Source: CAYXPR01 sp964467255 (GTDB lineage: Bacteria > Pseudomonadota > Alphaproteobacteria > Rickettsiales > RGZB01). Taken from it: a stretch of 64,000 nt of DNA. Position 1 is the stretch's first letter; each line of letters opens with the position of its first letter. A model generated the notes under the pieces. It saw nothing but the letters and a program-made list of their open reading frames with translations. It was not told where the DNA came from and searched no databases. Both the position numbers and the translations under genes were made by a program. The stretch is taken from NCBI GenBank assembly GCA_964467255.1, contig CAYXPR010000010.1:1-64000 (forward strand). The letters are read 5' to 3'. Below are positions 43,094 through 52,508 of this stretch, one piece after another.

Positions 43094-44485
43094 TTACTTC
43101 TTTTTCTTCGTTCGTGATTTCTTCCTGTGCCCTTTTTTAAGCTGCTGGCGAGTAGACGGCACCATTTGTGCACATAAAAGGCCTAATGCCACCACCGCCG
43201 ACACATTGTGCCAGAAAAAGTACCGCGCTTGGTCGGCAACGCCAATAATTAAGAAAATCATGCTGTAGGTGATGCCGCCGAGTAGCAGGAAAAGGAAAAA
43301 TTCCCTGTCTGAATCTGATTGAAAGCGCCGATAAAAAAAGAGTAAGCCGAACGAAAGTACAAAAAAGCCCCACGATTTAGCAATACCATGACGATAGAGC
43401 ACATCCGCCAGCCGCGTTATTTTGGCATTAGCCAAATCATTATAATCTTGATCAATAACATTGGGGTCATCCGCATATTCCACTGCAAGCTTTAGTACGC
43501 TCGGCTCAGCATCTTTAATTTCCAGCTGATAGATAAAGTGATTAAGGCGGTGCTTTATGTAGCTAAGGGGATGCTGAAGAATGGTGCTAAGCCACAACTT
43601 CCTAATGCCCTCCAGATTACTCCAGTGCCGTTGATGGATAACATCGAAGTAATAAGCATCCCTCTCATCGTGCGTAAGGTAGTGGCGCGACCACTCACGG
43701 CCGTCATACACTTCCTTCGCCTGATTAGAGTCAAACTCGCCAAAGTTTATATATTCACCCGGCGGCAGATAGTAGCTGATACCCTTAAGGTCAAAGTAAA
43801 TAAGCGTGCCGGAAGGATAAGATGTCTTAGCCTTTGTGCAATAATAGCAGGCTTGGGAAACCACCGCAGAAACCAGTGCCATCAGCACAAAGATAACACC
43901 CGTTTTTTTCCAGGTTTCCTTCCGTTTGATGTCAAATTTCTCTACCGCAGCATAGGCCGCAAAGAAGGGCAGCATAATGATGGCTTCATGCCGTATGGAA
44001 ACAGCCAGAAGGCATAGTGCGCCTGCGCCAACTTTAACCCAGCGCGGGTGCATCCTTCCCGTTCGGCGATGAAACCAAAGCACGCTAAAAGACAGAAGCA
44101 GTGCAGCCGCCATCAGCGGCTCACGCTGAACAACCCCAAGTCCAAATAAAAAATAAGGAAAAAAGAAAAAACTCATGGCAACAACGGCAGCCTTAACACC
44201 CCGTGCATAAACAACCGTAGAACCAATAAAATACACCGCACACCAGTAGAGAGTGTTTTGCAATAAAAAGAGTGTTTCTTGGCCTGGCCACACGGCATCT
44301 AGCTCCCTCCATAGCAGAGAAAAGCAAGGCGGGAACCAGTCACCAATCGTATCAGATTTAATGCTTTTATAAATGCTGATACTGTCGTTCATGGCATAGC
44401 CGGGATAGTACGACGCCACGCACAGCAATAGTCCAAATACTGCAACAAGTAGCGGTACGGTAAATTCTGATTTGAACGCCAGCAT
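43094..44485 (-). CDS. Polytopic membrane protein, GT-C glycosyltransferase-like
   Basis: The product has 463 residues with about ten to twelve membrane helices and one central soluble loop (about 225-330) containing the FGEFDSNQAKEVYDG region. An early loop reads YPGYAMNDSISIYK, like the acidic first loop of lipid-linked-sugar-dependent enzymes. The C-terminus is strongly basic (KKGHRKKSRTKKKK). A GT-C-type transferase is likely but the substrate is unknown. The start gives an uncharged N-terminal helix. The gene runs convergent to tRNA-Leu with no gap. Confidence 0.6.
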   Translation of the reverse strand: MLAFKSEFTVPLLVAVFGLLLCVASYYPGYAMNDSISIYKSIKSDTIGDWFPPCFSLLWRELDAVWPGQETLFLLQNTLYWCAVYFIGSTVVYARGVKAAVVAMSFFFFPYFLFGLGVVQREPLMAAALLLSFSVLWFHRRTGRMHPRWVKVGAGALCLLAVSIRHEAIIMLPFFAAYAAVEKFDIKRKETWKKTGVIFVLMALVSAVVSQACYYCTKAKTSYPSGTLIYFDLKGISYYLPPGEYINFGEFDSNQAKEVYDGREWSRHYLTHDERDAYYFDVIHQRHWSNLEGIRKLWLSTILQHPLSYIKHRLNHFIYQLEIKDAEPSVLKLAVEYADDPNVIDQDYNDLANAKITRLADVLYRHGIAKSWGFFVLSFGLLFFYRRFQSDSDREFFLFLLLGGITYSMIFLIIGVADQARYFFWHNVSAVVALGLLCAQMVPSTRQQLKKGHRKKSRTKKKK

Positions 44486-44635
44486 TGATAATTCGCTATT
44501 AAAAAATCGCTGCTTCCATCATCTCTTTGGCGGGTGGTGAATGCAAGCCCTTGTTGAGGCATCCGGTTTTTCTTTGTGATTTACCAGACAAAATGATACG
44601 CTTCGCCTGAAAATACAGCACCTCTGGGGAGAGCC

Positions 44636-45112
44636 ATGCCACCACGCAAACACCATGAACCGCCGCAGCGTTATGTCGTACAAAATGATGCCAATCTGTT
44701 CGATCAGTTAGCTGAGGTGGACGAAGGTGGAATAAACATGTTCTACATGGGGATGATACTTTTCCTCATGATTATCGTGATTTTCTTTAAGCCGGATGCT
44801 TTTAACCACCCACGCTGGTACACCGCGCTGGATCTCAATCGCAACGGCAGCTTCACCGCCAGCGACATGATGTTATGGTTTGTGTGGATTTTCAGCCTGC
44901 CGGGCGATGCGTTCGTTCAGCTCTTTATGCTTTCTAAGCCGCTCGCCCGTTTTTTTGAGCTTTCCCCTGCTTCGTTCGGTCAGCCTGTTTCGATTGCTGT
45001 TTCATTCGTCTACTGGTGGCTCACCGGCGGCAAGCGGTTGCTTGTTTTCTGGGGTATCATCGTGCTGATTGCCGTGTTCAGCAACATGCCTTCACTACCA
45101 CTACCACGCTAA
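44636..45112 (+). CDS. Membrane protein with an EF-hand-like loop, function unknown
   Basis: The product has 158 residues with three or four hydrophobic segments (about 38-52, 78-100, 110-128 and 134-150). Between the first two sits DLNRNGSFTASD (68-79), which matches the D-x-N-x-N-G-x-F-x-x-x-D spacing of an EF-hand or dockerin-type calcium loop. No family is recognised. It is divergent from the GT-C-like gene and lies directly before the convergent murJ (1-base gap). Confidence 0.6.
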   Translation: MPPRKHHEPPQRYVVQNDANLFDQLAEVDEGGINMFYMGMILFLMIIVIFFKPDAFNHPRWYTALDLNRNGSFTASDMMLWFVWIFSLPGDAFVQLFMLSKPLARFFELSPASFGQPVSIAVSFVYWWLTGGKRLLVFWGIIVLIAVFSNMPSLPLPR

Positions 45113-46675
45113 CTATTTTTTGCGGCGTTTGAGTAGTTTCTTCACCTCGCCCAGCGGGTATGTGCCGGTGAAATGTATCGCACCGAAATACACTATCAGC
45201 GCCGCAGCAATCACTCCCGCCAATGTCGCTGCTTCACCCGCAATATGGCCGCGCAAATCAGCAAGCGCATATTGAATGCCCCAGAGCACAGCGCCCATCA
45301 AAAGGCTGCATGCCGTCATTTTTACCAATCGGATTTTCACTGCACTATCTGGCACAAAGCTGCCTCTTTTGCTTAAGCCATGCGCCAACAAAAACGTATT
45401 CACCCATCCGGAAAAGCTTGTAGCAAGCGCGATGCCCACATGCGGGTAAAAACCAAGTTTTTGCAGACTGAATACGGAAGCGAGGTTCAGCACGATATTA
45501 ATCACCATGCATATCAACGCAAATTTCACAGGCGTGGCCGTGTCATGCGCGGCAAAATAACCCGGCTGGAACACTTTAATCATCACAAAGGCTGGTAGGC
45601 CAATGGCAAATGCCTGCAGTGCGAGCGCCGTAGCGTGCGTATCTTCTGCCGTGAACGCACCATGCTCAAACAATGTTGCAATCATCAAATGTGCGGTAGC
45701 GAGCATCCCCACACAGGCGGGGAGTGTAATCAGCATCGTAAATTCCAGCGCCTTATTCTGGTGGCGTATTACTTCGGCGTGATTACCCTCGCGGATAATT
45801 TTTGCCAGCACTGGTAGCATGGCTGTGCCCACCGCCGTGCCAATCACTGACATCGGCAATTGATTAATTCTGTCTGCATAATATAGGTATGAAACGGCAC
45901 CCGTAATCAACGTGCCGATCATTACGTCAATCCACAGGTTAATCTGCGTAATGCCGCCGCCGATGATGCCCGGCACCATTAACTTCAGCATTTTTTTCAC
46001 CTGCGGGTTCAGGCGTGGGCGCGATAGTTTAAAATAAATGCCCTGCTTTGCGCAGGCGATGTAAAGCCAAATAAACTGAATCACACCTGCTGCTGCAACA
46101 CCCCATGCCAGCGCATGCGCGGGCGTTTCAGTATAGTTTTTACCCCACACAATTGCCGCAATCAGCGTCAGGTTCAGTAAAATAGGGGCGCTGGCGCCCG
46201 CTGCAAACTTGCCAAAGCCGTTAAGCACGCCAGACATCAGCGCCACCAATGAAATAAACATCAGATAGGGAAAGGTGATACGCGTCAGCAGCACTGCCAA
46301 ATCAAACACCCCGTTTTTACCCACAAAACCAGGAGCAAGAACCACCATCACCACTGGCATTAAAATTTGAAACACCACGGTAAATAGCAGCAGAAAAAAT
46401 ACCATGATGGTAAATATTTTCTGGGCAAATTTTATAGCCTTCTCATGTCCGTCAGATGCCATGATAGAGGAAAACATGGGGATAAAAGCCGAGTTAAAGG
46501 CCCCTTCCGCAAACAGACGGCGAAAAAAATTCGGTAACTTGAAGGCCACAAAGAACACGTCCGCCAGTTGGCCTGCGCCCAGTATACCCGCCACCAGCAT
46601 ATCGCGGGCAAAGCCTGAAAAACGCGAAAGAAGCGTGTAAAAACCCACAGTAAAGGCAGAACGCGCAACAGTCAT
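45113..46675 (-). CDS. murJ: Lipid II flippase MurJ
   Basis: The product has 520 residues with about 14 membrane helices. MurJ marks are seen at the N-terminus (FYTLLSRFSGFARDMLVAGILGAGQLADVFFVAF, LPNFFRRLFAEGAFNSAFIP) and in the middle (ITQINLWIDVMIGTLITGAVSYLYYADRINQLP). It flips lipid II across the inner membrane for peptidoglycan synthesis. It is divergent from secF, with 117 bases between them holding both promoters. Confidence 0.95.
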   Translation of the reverse strand: MTVARSAFTVGFYTLLSRFSGFARDMLVAGILGAGQLADVFFVAFKLPNFFRRLFAEGAFNSAFIPMFSSIMASDGHEKAIKFAQKIFTIMVFFLLLFTVVFQILMPVVMVVLAPGFVGKNGVFDLAVLLTRITFPYLMFISLVALMSGVLNGFGKFAAGASAPILLNLTLIAAIVWGKNYTETPAHALAWGVAAAGVIQFIWLYIACAKQGIYFKLSRPRLNPQVKKMLKLMVPGIIGGGITQINLWIDVMIGTLITGAVSYLYYADRINQLPMSVIGTAVGTAMLPVLAKIIREGNHAEVIRHQNKALEFTMLITLPACVGMLATAHLMIATLFEHGAFTAEDTHATALALQAFAIGLPAFVMIKVFQPGYFAAHDTATPVKFALICMVINIVLNLASVFSLQKLGFYPHVGIALATSFSGWVNTFLLAHGLSKRGSFVPDSAVKIRLVKMTACSLLMGAVLWGIQYALADLRGHIAGEAATLAGVIAAALIVYFGAIHFTGTYPLGEVKKLLKRRKK

Positions 46676-46792
46676 TTTGGCACCACATGCATCGGTTATG
46701 TTCTGCGAACGTTCTTAGAGGAATGTAAACCATATTGCAATCCCGGCAATCTTGTCTATATTTCAGCAATCTTATCCGACAAAGGCCACACC

Positions 46793-47719
46793 ATGATGTT
46801 CCCTATCCGCCTCATACCAACCACCACCACGATTGACTTCATGAAGCAAAAGTGGCTGGCCTTTGCCATTTCTATGCTACTGAGCGTGTTTTCTATTGGC
46901 TTGATGGCAACAAAAGGCTTCAACTACGGCATCGACTTTAGCGGCGGCGTGGTCATTGAAATACGCACGGAAACGCCCGTAGAACTATCAAAAATCCGCA
47001 GTGCCTTTGCAGCAGATGAATCCCTTGGCGAGGTGAGCCTTCAGCATTTTGGCTCTGATAACGACATCATGATCCGCTTCCAGCCGCACCTTGAAGCCGG
47101 AGAAACTCAGCAACAAGCGATTGATAAGGTAAAAACCTTGCTCACCGCCACTTTGGCCGAAAAGATAGAATACCGTAAGGTGGACTATGTCGGCCCACAA
47201 GTCGGAAAAGAACTGAAAATGGATGCCGCGATTGCGTTAAGCCTCGCCGTGCTTGGCATTATGATTTACATCTGGATGCGCTTTGAGTGGCAGTATGGCA
47301 TTGGCGCGATCCTCGCGCTCGGGCATGACGCAGTGCTGACCTTAGGTCTTTATAGCCTGCTGGGCCTCGAATTTAACCTCACCTCTATCGCCGCCATCCT
47401 TACCATTCTTGGCTATTCGATCAACGACTCGGTGGTGATTTATGACCGTATTCGCGAATGCTTGCGCAAATACAAGAAAATGGAAATGGCGGAGCTTATT
47501 AACATGAGCATCAACCAAACGCTATCGCGTACCATCCTCACTGCAGGCACAACGCTGGTCGCAATCGTGGCGCTGATTGTATGGGGTGGGCCGGTGATTC
47601 GCGATTTCAGCCTTGCGATTTTCTTCGGCATTGTGATCGGAACTTATTCTTCCATCTACATCTCTGCTCCCGTCCTCATTTTCATGAATCTGCGGCGCAG
47701 GCAGCCAGCGGCGGCGTAA
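46793..47719 (+). CDS. secF: Protein-export membrane protein SecF
   Basis: The product has 308 residues. It has an N-terminal helix, a periplasmic domain starting at about 35 (FNYGIDFSGGVVIEI), then five helices with the IALSLAVLGIMIYIWMRFEW and TILGYSINDSVVIYDRIREC hallmarks. It works with SecD to drive late translocation using the proton gradient. secD is not in the window, although it usually precedes secF. The next gene, ribF, starts 3 bases after its stop. Confidence 0.94.
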   Translation: MMFPIRLIPTTTTIDFMKQKWLAFAISMLLSVFSIGLMATKGFNYGIDFSGGVVIEIRTETPVELSKIRSAFAADESLGEVSLQHFGSDNDIMIRFQPHLEAGETQQQAIDKVKTLLTATLAEKIEYRKVDYVGPQVGKELKMDAAIALSLAVLGIMIYIWMRFEWQYGIGAILALGHDAVLTLGLYSLLGLEFNLTSIAAILTILGYSINDSVVIYDRIRECLRKYKKMEMAELINMSINQTLSRTILTAGTTLVAIVALIVWGGPVIRDFSLAIFFGIVIGTYSSIYISAPVLIFMNLRRRQPAAA

Positions 47720-47722
47720 GCC

Positions 47723-48655
47723 ATGCGAATCATCCGGTGTTATGCATCTTCTGCACCACCTGTGAAAGGCGCGGTTATTGCACTCGGTAATTTTGATGGC
47801 ATACATCGCGGCCATCAGTTCCTGATTGAACAAACACGTATGATTGCAAAAAAATCCGGCGCACCCTCCGCCGTGCTTACCTTTGAGCCCCACCCGGTCA
47901 GCGTGCTCAAAAAAGATATTCCGCCATTTCGCCTCACGCCATTTCATCTCAAAGCCTCGCTTCTGAAGGATTTAGATATCGATATCCTTTATGTCTGCCG
48001 TTTTAACGAAGCCCTTTCAAAAATGGCTGCGCCGGATTTTATTACAGAGTTGCTCATTAAAAAATTAGGCGCAAAACACCTTGTGACTGGTGATAACTTT
48101 ATTTTCGGTCATAAGCGTTCCGGCTCCACCGTTTTGATTGAAAGCCTTTCTGCCCAACTTGGTTTTGGCTATACCAAAATACATAATGTGGAAGAAGCGG
48201 GGGCATCTGTTTCATCCACTGCCATCCGGCAGATTCTAGCTGCCGGAAAACCTGAACATGTCGCACAGCTGCTCGGCAGGAATCACCTCATTGAAGGGCG
48301 CGTGGTCACAGGCGCCAAAAGAGGCCGCGAGCTTGGGTTCCCAACCGCCAACATCCGGCTCAAATCCCATTTCCGGCCGCTCTATGGCGTGTATGTTGTT
48401 CAGGTGCAGGTTGAAGGCGATGCGACATGGCATCCCGCGGTCGCAAGCCTTGGCATCAACCCCATGTTCAAACTGGATGCTCCGGTGCTGGAAGTGCATA
48501 TTTTTGATTGGAATCGCAATATCTATGGTAAATCTCTACGTATTCAGCTACTAAGCTTCTTACGGCCAGAGCAGAAATTTGAATCCGTTCCGGCGCTGAC
48601 CCAACAGATGGAACTCGACTGCCAGAATGCTAAAAGATTTTTTCACAAAAAATAG
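47723..48655 (+). CDS. ribF: Bifunctional riboflavin kinase / FAD synthetase RibF
   Basis: The product has 310 residues. The N-terminal nucleotidyltransferase has ALGNFDGIHRGHQ, DNFIFGHKRSGS and ISSTAIR-like VSSTAIR. The C-terminal flavokinase starts at about 185 with GRNHLIEGRVVTGAKRGRELGFPTANI. It makes FMN and then FAD. The lspA gene starts inside its last codons (29-base overlap). Confidence 0.95.
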   Translation: MRIIRCYASSAPPVKGAVIALGNFDGIHRGHQFLIEQTRMIAKKSGAPSAVLTFEPHPVSVLKKDIPPFRLTPFHLKASLLKDLDIDILYVCRFNEALSKMAAPDFITELLIKKLGAKHLVTGDNFIFGHKRSGSTVLIESLSAQLGFGYTKIHNVEEAGASVSSTAIRQILAAGKPEHVAQLLGRNHLIEGRVVTGAKRGRELGFPTANIRLKSHFRPLYGVYVVQVQVEGDATWHPAVASLGINPMFKLDAPVLEVHIFDWNRNIYGKSLRIQLLSFLRPEQKFESVPALTQQMELDCQNAKRFFHKK

Positions 48656-49169
48656 CGGTCTCTCGCCAGTCTCCCGACTGGCCGTCTGCTATGCCCTTGC
48701 GGCGCTGATTACCGCAGTCGACCAACTGCATAAATGGTACATGCTGGATGTGATGAATATCGCGCAAAACGGTCCGATTGAGGTGCTTTCTTTCTTTAAT
48801 CTTGTGATGGTCTGGAACCCCGGCATCAGCTTTGGTATGTTCCGCGACAATTCCCACACCGCCTATGTTTTCTCAGGTCTGGCGGCGCTGATTATCCTTG
48901 TGCTCTCCATCTGGCTCTATCGCACCTCAAGCCGCCTCATGATTATTGCCATCGGAGTGGTCATTGGTGGCGCGGTCGGCAACGTTATCGACCGCCTGCG
49001 CTTTGGTGCAGTGGCAGATTTCTTTGACTTTCACCTCATGGGCTATCACTGGCCCGCCTTTAATATTGCCGACGCGATGGTCTTTACTGGTGCGCTCTTG
49101 TTGTGTATAGAAAGTGTAGTCAGCAACCCTTGCTCGGCAACGAAAGATGCAAAAAATGAAACCATGTAA
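48627..49169 (+). CDS. lspA: Lipoprotein signal peptidase LspA
   Basis: The product has 180 residues with four membrane helices. The catalytic aspartates are D122 in GNVIDRLRFG and D149 in FNIADA, with the VWNPGISFG block between. It removes signal peptides from prolipoproteins after lipidation, and the DUF3035 lipoprotein encoded next is one of its likely substrates. The start overlaps ribF. In many alphaproteobacteria ileS lies between ribF and lspA; it is absent here. Confidence 0.94.
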   Translation: MLKDFFTKNSGLSPVSRLAVCYALAALITAVDQLHKWYMLDVMNIAQNGPIEVLSFFNLVMVWNPGISFGMFRDNSHTAYVFSGLAALIILVLSIWLYRTSSRLMIIAIGVVIGGAVGNVIDRLRFGAVADFFDFHLMGYHWPAFNIADAMVFTGALLLCIESVVSNPCSATKDAKNETM

Positions 49170-49734
49170 AATCGCTCTGCTTGTTACACTCTGCGCCACA
49201 GCCTTGGCGCTTTCCGCATGCGAAGGCGGCAGTGTAAAGCGTACGCTCGGCCTTAAAAAACACACACCGGATGAATTCATGGTCATGTCGCGCCCACCGC
49301 TAGCCGTGCCGCCGGATTTTAGCCTGCAGCCGCCTTCAGAAATAGACATCCGCAGCCAAAGCCAAGTACGCGATGAAGCCAAAAAAGTGCTCTTTAGTGG
49401 TGCGAAAACAGAAAGTAAAGCGAGTGCCAGCGTCAGCAAGGGCGAGCGTTCGCTACTAAACCAAGCCGGTGCGGGCGAGAGCACCTCCAATATCCGCACC
49501 ATCATTGATAGCGAATATAGCGAGGCCTATGACGCGCCAGCGGAAGAAAAAGGTATGCTGCAAAAACTGGTAGATCCACTCACGCCTGAGAAAAAAGATC
49601 CGCTCGTAGACATCGATAAAGAAGAAGAGCGCCTGACTAAAAACAAAGAGGAAGGCAAACCTGTTAATGAAGGTGATGTGCCGGTGAAAGACAGCAAGAC
49701 CAAAGGTGTGGTGAACGAATTATTCGGCCTGTAA
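49147..49734 (+). CDS. DUF3035-family lipoprotein
   Basis: The product has 195 residues. The lipobox LALSAC follows the signal helix, and the mature protein continues with RTLGLKKHTPDEFMVMSRPPLAVPPDFSL, the conserved DUF3035 block. The rest is charged and largely disordered (a Lys/Glu-rich part near EKKDPLVDIDKEEERL). DUF3035 lipoproteins have been linked in alphaproteobacteria to the BAM complex (BamF), from memory. The start overlaps lspA; ATG at 49156 is an alternative. Confidence 0.85.
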   Translation: MQKMKPCKIALLVTLCATALALSACEGGSVKRTLGLKKHTPDEFMVMSRPPLAVPPDFSLQPPSEIDIRSQSQVRDEAKKVLFSGAKTESKASASVSKGERSLLNQAGAGESTSNIRTIIDSEYSEAYDAPAEEKGMLQKLVDPLTPEKKDPLVDIDKEEERLTKNKEEGKPVNEGDVPVKDSKTKGVVNELFGL

Positions 49735-49746
49735 CGCAGGATTATA

Positions 49747-51132
49747 ATGCGCCAAAACCCCGAACGGCTTTTCCTTGTTTCTGCCTTTTTTGCCTGTTTT
49801 TTGGCTGTTTTTTTCTTTGCAAAACCCTCTGATAACACATCAGTACCGCTTTTTCGCTACCGCCTTACTAATGGTCTTGAGCTGGTGGTTATACCCGTTC
49901 ACAAATCCCCTATCGTCACGCAAATGCTGTGGTACAAAGTCGGCGCGGCTGATGAAGTATCAGGAAAAACGGGTTTAGCGCATTTCTTTGAGCACTTGAT
50001 GTTCAAGGGCACTGCAAAAATTCCCGAAGGCCAATTCACGCGCATCATTACTGAAAATGGCGGTAACAATAACGCCTTCACCACAGCCGATGCGACCGTG
50101 TATCACCAAACCATCGCCAAGGAGCACTTGCCCACCATCATGGCGCTGGAGGCTGACCGCATGCAGGGGCTTTCCATCACCGAAAAGGCCTTTGAAACAG
50201 AGAAAAATGTCATTTTAGAAGAACGGTTGATGCGGGTGGACAATGCCCCCAGAGCGCGCCTTTCCGAAAAAATGCGCCACCAGCTTTTTGACAAAAGCCC
50301 TTACGCCCAACCTGTAATTGGCTGGGAAAAAGATATCCGCGCCCTCACCTATCAGGACGCGATGGATTTTCATCAGCGTTATTATGCGCCCAACCACGCC
50401 ACACTCGTGCTCGCGGGCGACATCACGCCCAAACTTGCTCTGGCGCTTGCTAAAAAATACTATGGCTCTATTCCACCGCATTTTGCCGCAACCCTTGCCC
50501 CCATTTTCCCGCCCATCGCCACGCTTCCGCCTGAAAAAGAGTCCATTGCCCTTGCCGATGCACGCGTTGAGGCCACTGAATGGATGCGCCACTATGTGGT
50601 TCCAAGTTATGTTTCTGAGCCATCTGGCGTGCTGCCAGCAGCATTAGAATTACTTGCCTATGTGCTGGCAGGATCCGACACTGGCATCCTCTATCAGCAG
50701 CTTGTGATTGATACGCAAAAAGCCAGTTACGTCGGCACGTGGTATGATGGGCTTAGCCGCGACACGAGCATTTTTCAACTCTATGCCCTGCCTGCTGCAG
50801 GCGGCAGCGTGCAGGATGTGCTGAATGCATGGGAAGAGGTCTTACAAAAAATTGCGAAGAATGGCGTGGATGAAGCAACGCTTCATCGCGCAAAGAACTC
50901 CTTTCTGGCTGAGCAGACCTATGCAAAAGACAGCATCCATGCCCTTGCTAGTTTTTATGGGGAAGCTTTCGTTTTAGGCGCCACCCCCGCCAACATCACA
51001 CGCTGGGAAACAGCGTTAAAAAACACAAGTAATAAAGAACTCAAAAAAGCCGCCACGCTTTTGCTTTCGGAAGCACCACACATTAGCGGAACGCTACTAC
51101 CTGCCACAAAGGAGCCGCCACATGCTCCGTAA
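49747..51132 (+). CDS. M16 zinc peptidase, active-site subunit
   Basis: The product has 461 residues with an N-terminal signal anchor (about 8-25). The inverted zinc motif H79-F-F-E82-H83 is followed by a distal Glu in the FETEKNVILEERLMR helix. This is the catalytic half of a paired M16B peptidase. It overlaps the second M16 gene by 11 bases, so the two are coupled and probably form a heterodimer in the periplasm. Confidence 0.93.
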   Translation: MRQNPERLFLVSAFFACFLAVFFFAKPSDNTSVPLFRYRLTNGLELVVIPVHKSPIVTQMLWYKVGAADEVSGKTGLAHFFEHLMFKGTAKIPEGQFTRIITENGGNNNAFTTADATVYHQTIAKEHLPTIMALEADRMQGLSITEKAFETEKNVILEERLMRVDNAPRARLSEKMRHQLFDKSPYAQPVIGWEKDIRALTYQDAMDFHQRYYAPNHATLVLAGDITPKLALALAKKYYGSIPPHFAATLAPIFPPIATLPPEKESIALADARVEATEWMRHYVVPSYVSEPSGVLPAALELLAYVLAGSDTGILYQQLVIDTQKASYVGTWYDGLSRDTSIFQLYALPAAGGSVQDVLNAWEEVLQKIAKNGVDEATLHRAKNSFLAEQTYAKDSIHALASFYGEAFVLGATPANITRWETALKNTSNKELKKAATLLLSEAPHISGTLLPATKEPPHAP

Positions 51133-52441
51133 AATCTGCGTACTACTGGTATTTTTCTTACTTCTGCATGGCTGGGGCTTTTCCGCTTGCGCCGAAGTAA
51201 GAGAAATAGAAAGCAACGGCATACGGGCCTATACGGTGGAAGAAAATAGCCTGCCGATTGTGACTATCGACATCACGTTCCGCAACAGCGGCTATGCCTA
51301 TGATCCAGAAAACAAACAAGGTCTGGCAAGCTTGGCAGCCGCTTTGCTCACCGAAGGTGCGGGTGATTATGATCGCCGCGCGTTTAAGGAGGCTTTAGAA
51401 AATAATGGCATTGAGCTGACTACAAGCGCAAGTGCTGACTCTTTTTCCATTAGCCTTAAAACACTTACATCGCATCAGGCAGAGGCAATAAAATTATTAC
51501 TGCTTGCCATTAAATCGCCTCGTTTTGAGCAGGACTTATTAAACATCACCCGAAAGCAGATGCAGCTTTCTTTAACAAAAGAACGTGAAAATGCCGATGA
51601 CATCGCTCACAGGGCGTGGATGACCACCATGTTTGGCGCACACCCTTACAGCCGCCATTCTTACGGCACCGAAAAAACCCTGGATGCCATCACCCCCGAT
51701 GATTTAAAACATTTTTCTGCCACACAGTTTAATGCCAAAAACCTTATCGTCAGCGTTGTAGGCAACATCCCACCTTCTGAAGTGAAAGCTTTTCTGAGTA
51801 CGTTGCACGAACAGCTTCCTGCCGCATCCGATGATTCAGCCACTCCGCTACCCGAGTGGCGCTATGAGCAACACGACAAAAACCTTTTCATCGCCCACAC
51901 GCCTTCAGCGCAAAACACGGTTTATTTTGGTCTGCCTTGGGCCACGTATGAAGACCCCGATTTTTACCCCGCTTATGTTTTGAACTTTATTCTGGGTGGT
52001 GGAAGTTTCGAATCACGCCTCACGAAAGAAATCCGCGAAAAATCGGGCCTTACCTACAGCATCGGAACGGATGTGCTCAGTTTTGACAAACAGGCGGTGC
52101 TGGTCGGCCAAGCCTCCACCCGAAAAGGGCAGGAAAATAAAGTGATTGAGCGCGTGAATGACATTTTAAAAAACATCCACACACTGGGCGTAACTGATGA
52201 AGAATTGCAGCTCTCCAAGCGATATCTGACGGGCTCTTTTCCCCTGCGGCTGGATACCAGCGATAAAATCGCAGGATACCTCACATTCATGCAGTTTCGT
52301 AGTCTTGGAGCCGATTTTATCGAGCGCCGCAACACCCTGATTGAAAATGTTACAATCGAGGATATACGCCGTGTTGCAGGCAAATGGCTACAGCCCAAGC
52401 AGGTGCTTTTTGTTACTGCTGGCGAGCGCCTCAAGCCATAG
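51122..52441 (+). CDS. M16 peptidase-like subunit lacking the zinc motif
   Basis: The product has 439 residues with a signal peptide (about 1-24, ending SACAE). The M16 fold is clear (GLASLAAALLTEGAGDYDRR, the FILGGGSFESRLTKEIREKSGLTY block of the C-terminal half), but the HxxEH position reads LAAAL, so it is catalytically dead. Such subunits help bind substrate in the partner's cavity. It follows the active subunit directly. Confidence 0.92.
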   Translation: MLRKICVLLVFFLLLHGWGFSACAEVREIESNGIRAYTVEENSLPIVTIDITFRNSGYAYDPENKQGLASLAAALLTEGAGDYDRRAFKEALENNGIELTTSASADSFSISLKTLTSHQAEAIKLLLLAIKSPRFEQDLLNITRKQMQLSLTKERENADDIAHRAWMTTMFGAHPYSRHSYGTEKTLDAITPDDLKHFSATQFNAKNLIVSVVGNIPPSEVKAFLSTLHEQLPAASDDSATPLPEWRYEQHDKNLFIAHTPSAQNTVYFGLPWATYEDPDFYPAYVLNFILGGGSFESRLTKEIREKSGLTYSIGTDVLSFDKQAVLVGQASTRKGQENKVIERVNDILKNIHTLGVTDEELQLSKRYLTGSFPLRLDTSDKIAGYLTFMQFRSLGADFIERRNTLIENVTIEDIRRVAGKWLQPKQVLFVTAGERLKP

Positions 52442-52508
52442 TCTAAAAAACAACAAAATACTGGCAGGGCCGTCCATTATCCTTTAATAACGGGGGTAAG
52501 GTTATATC

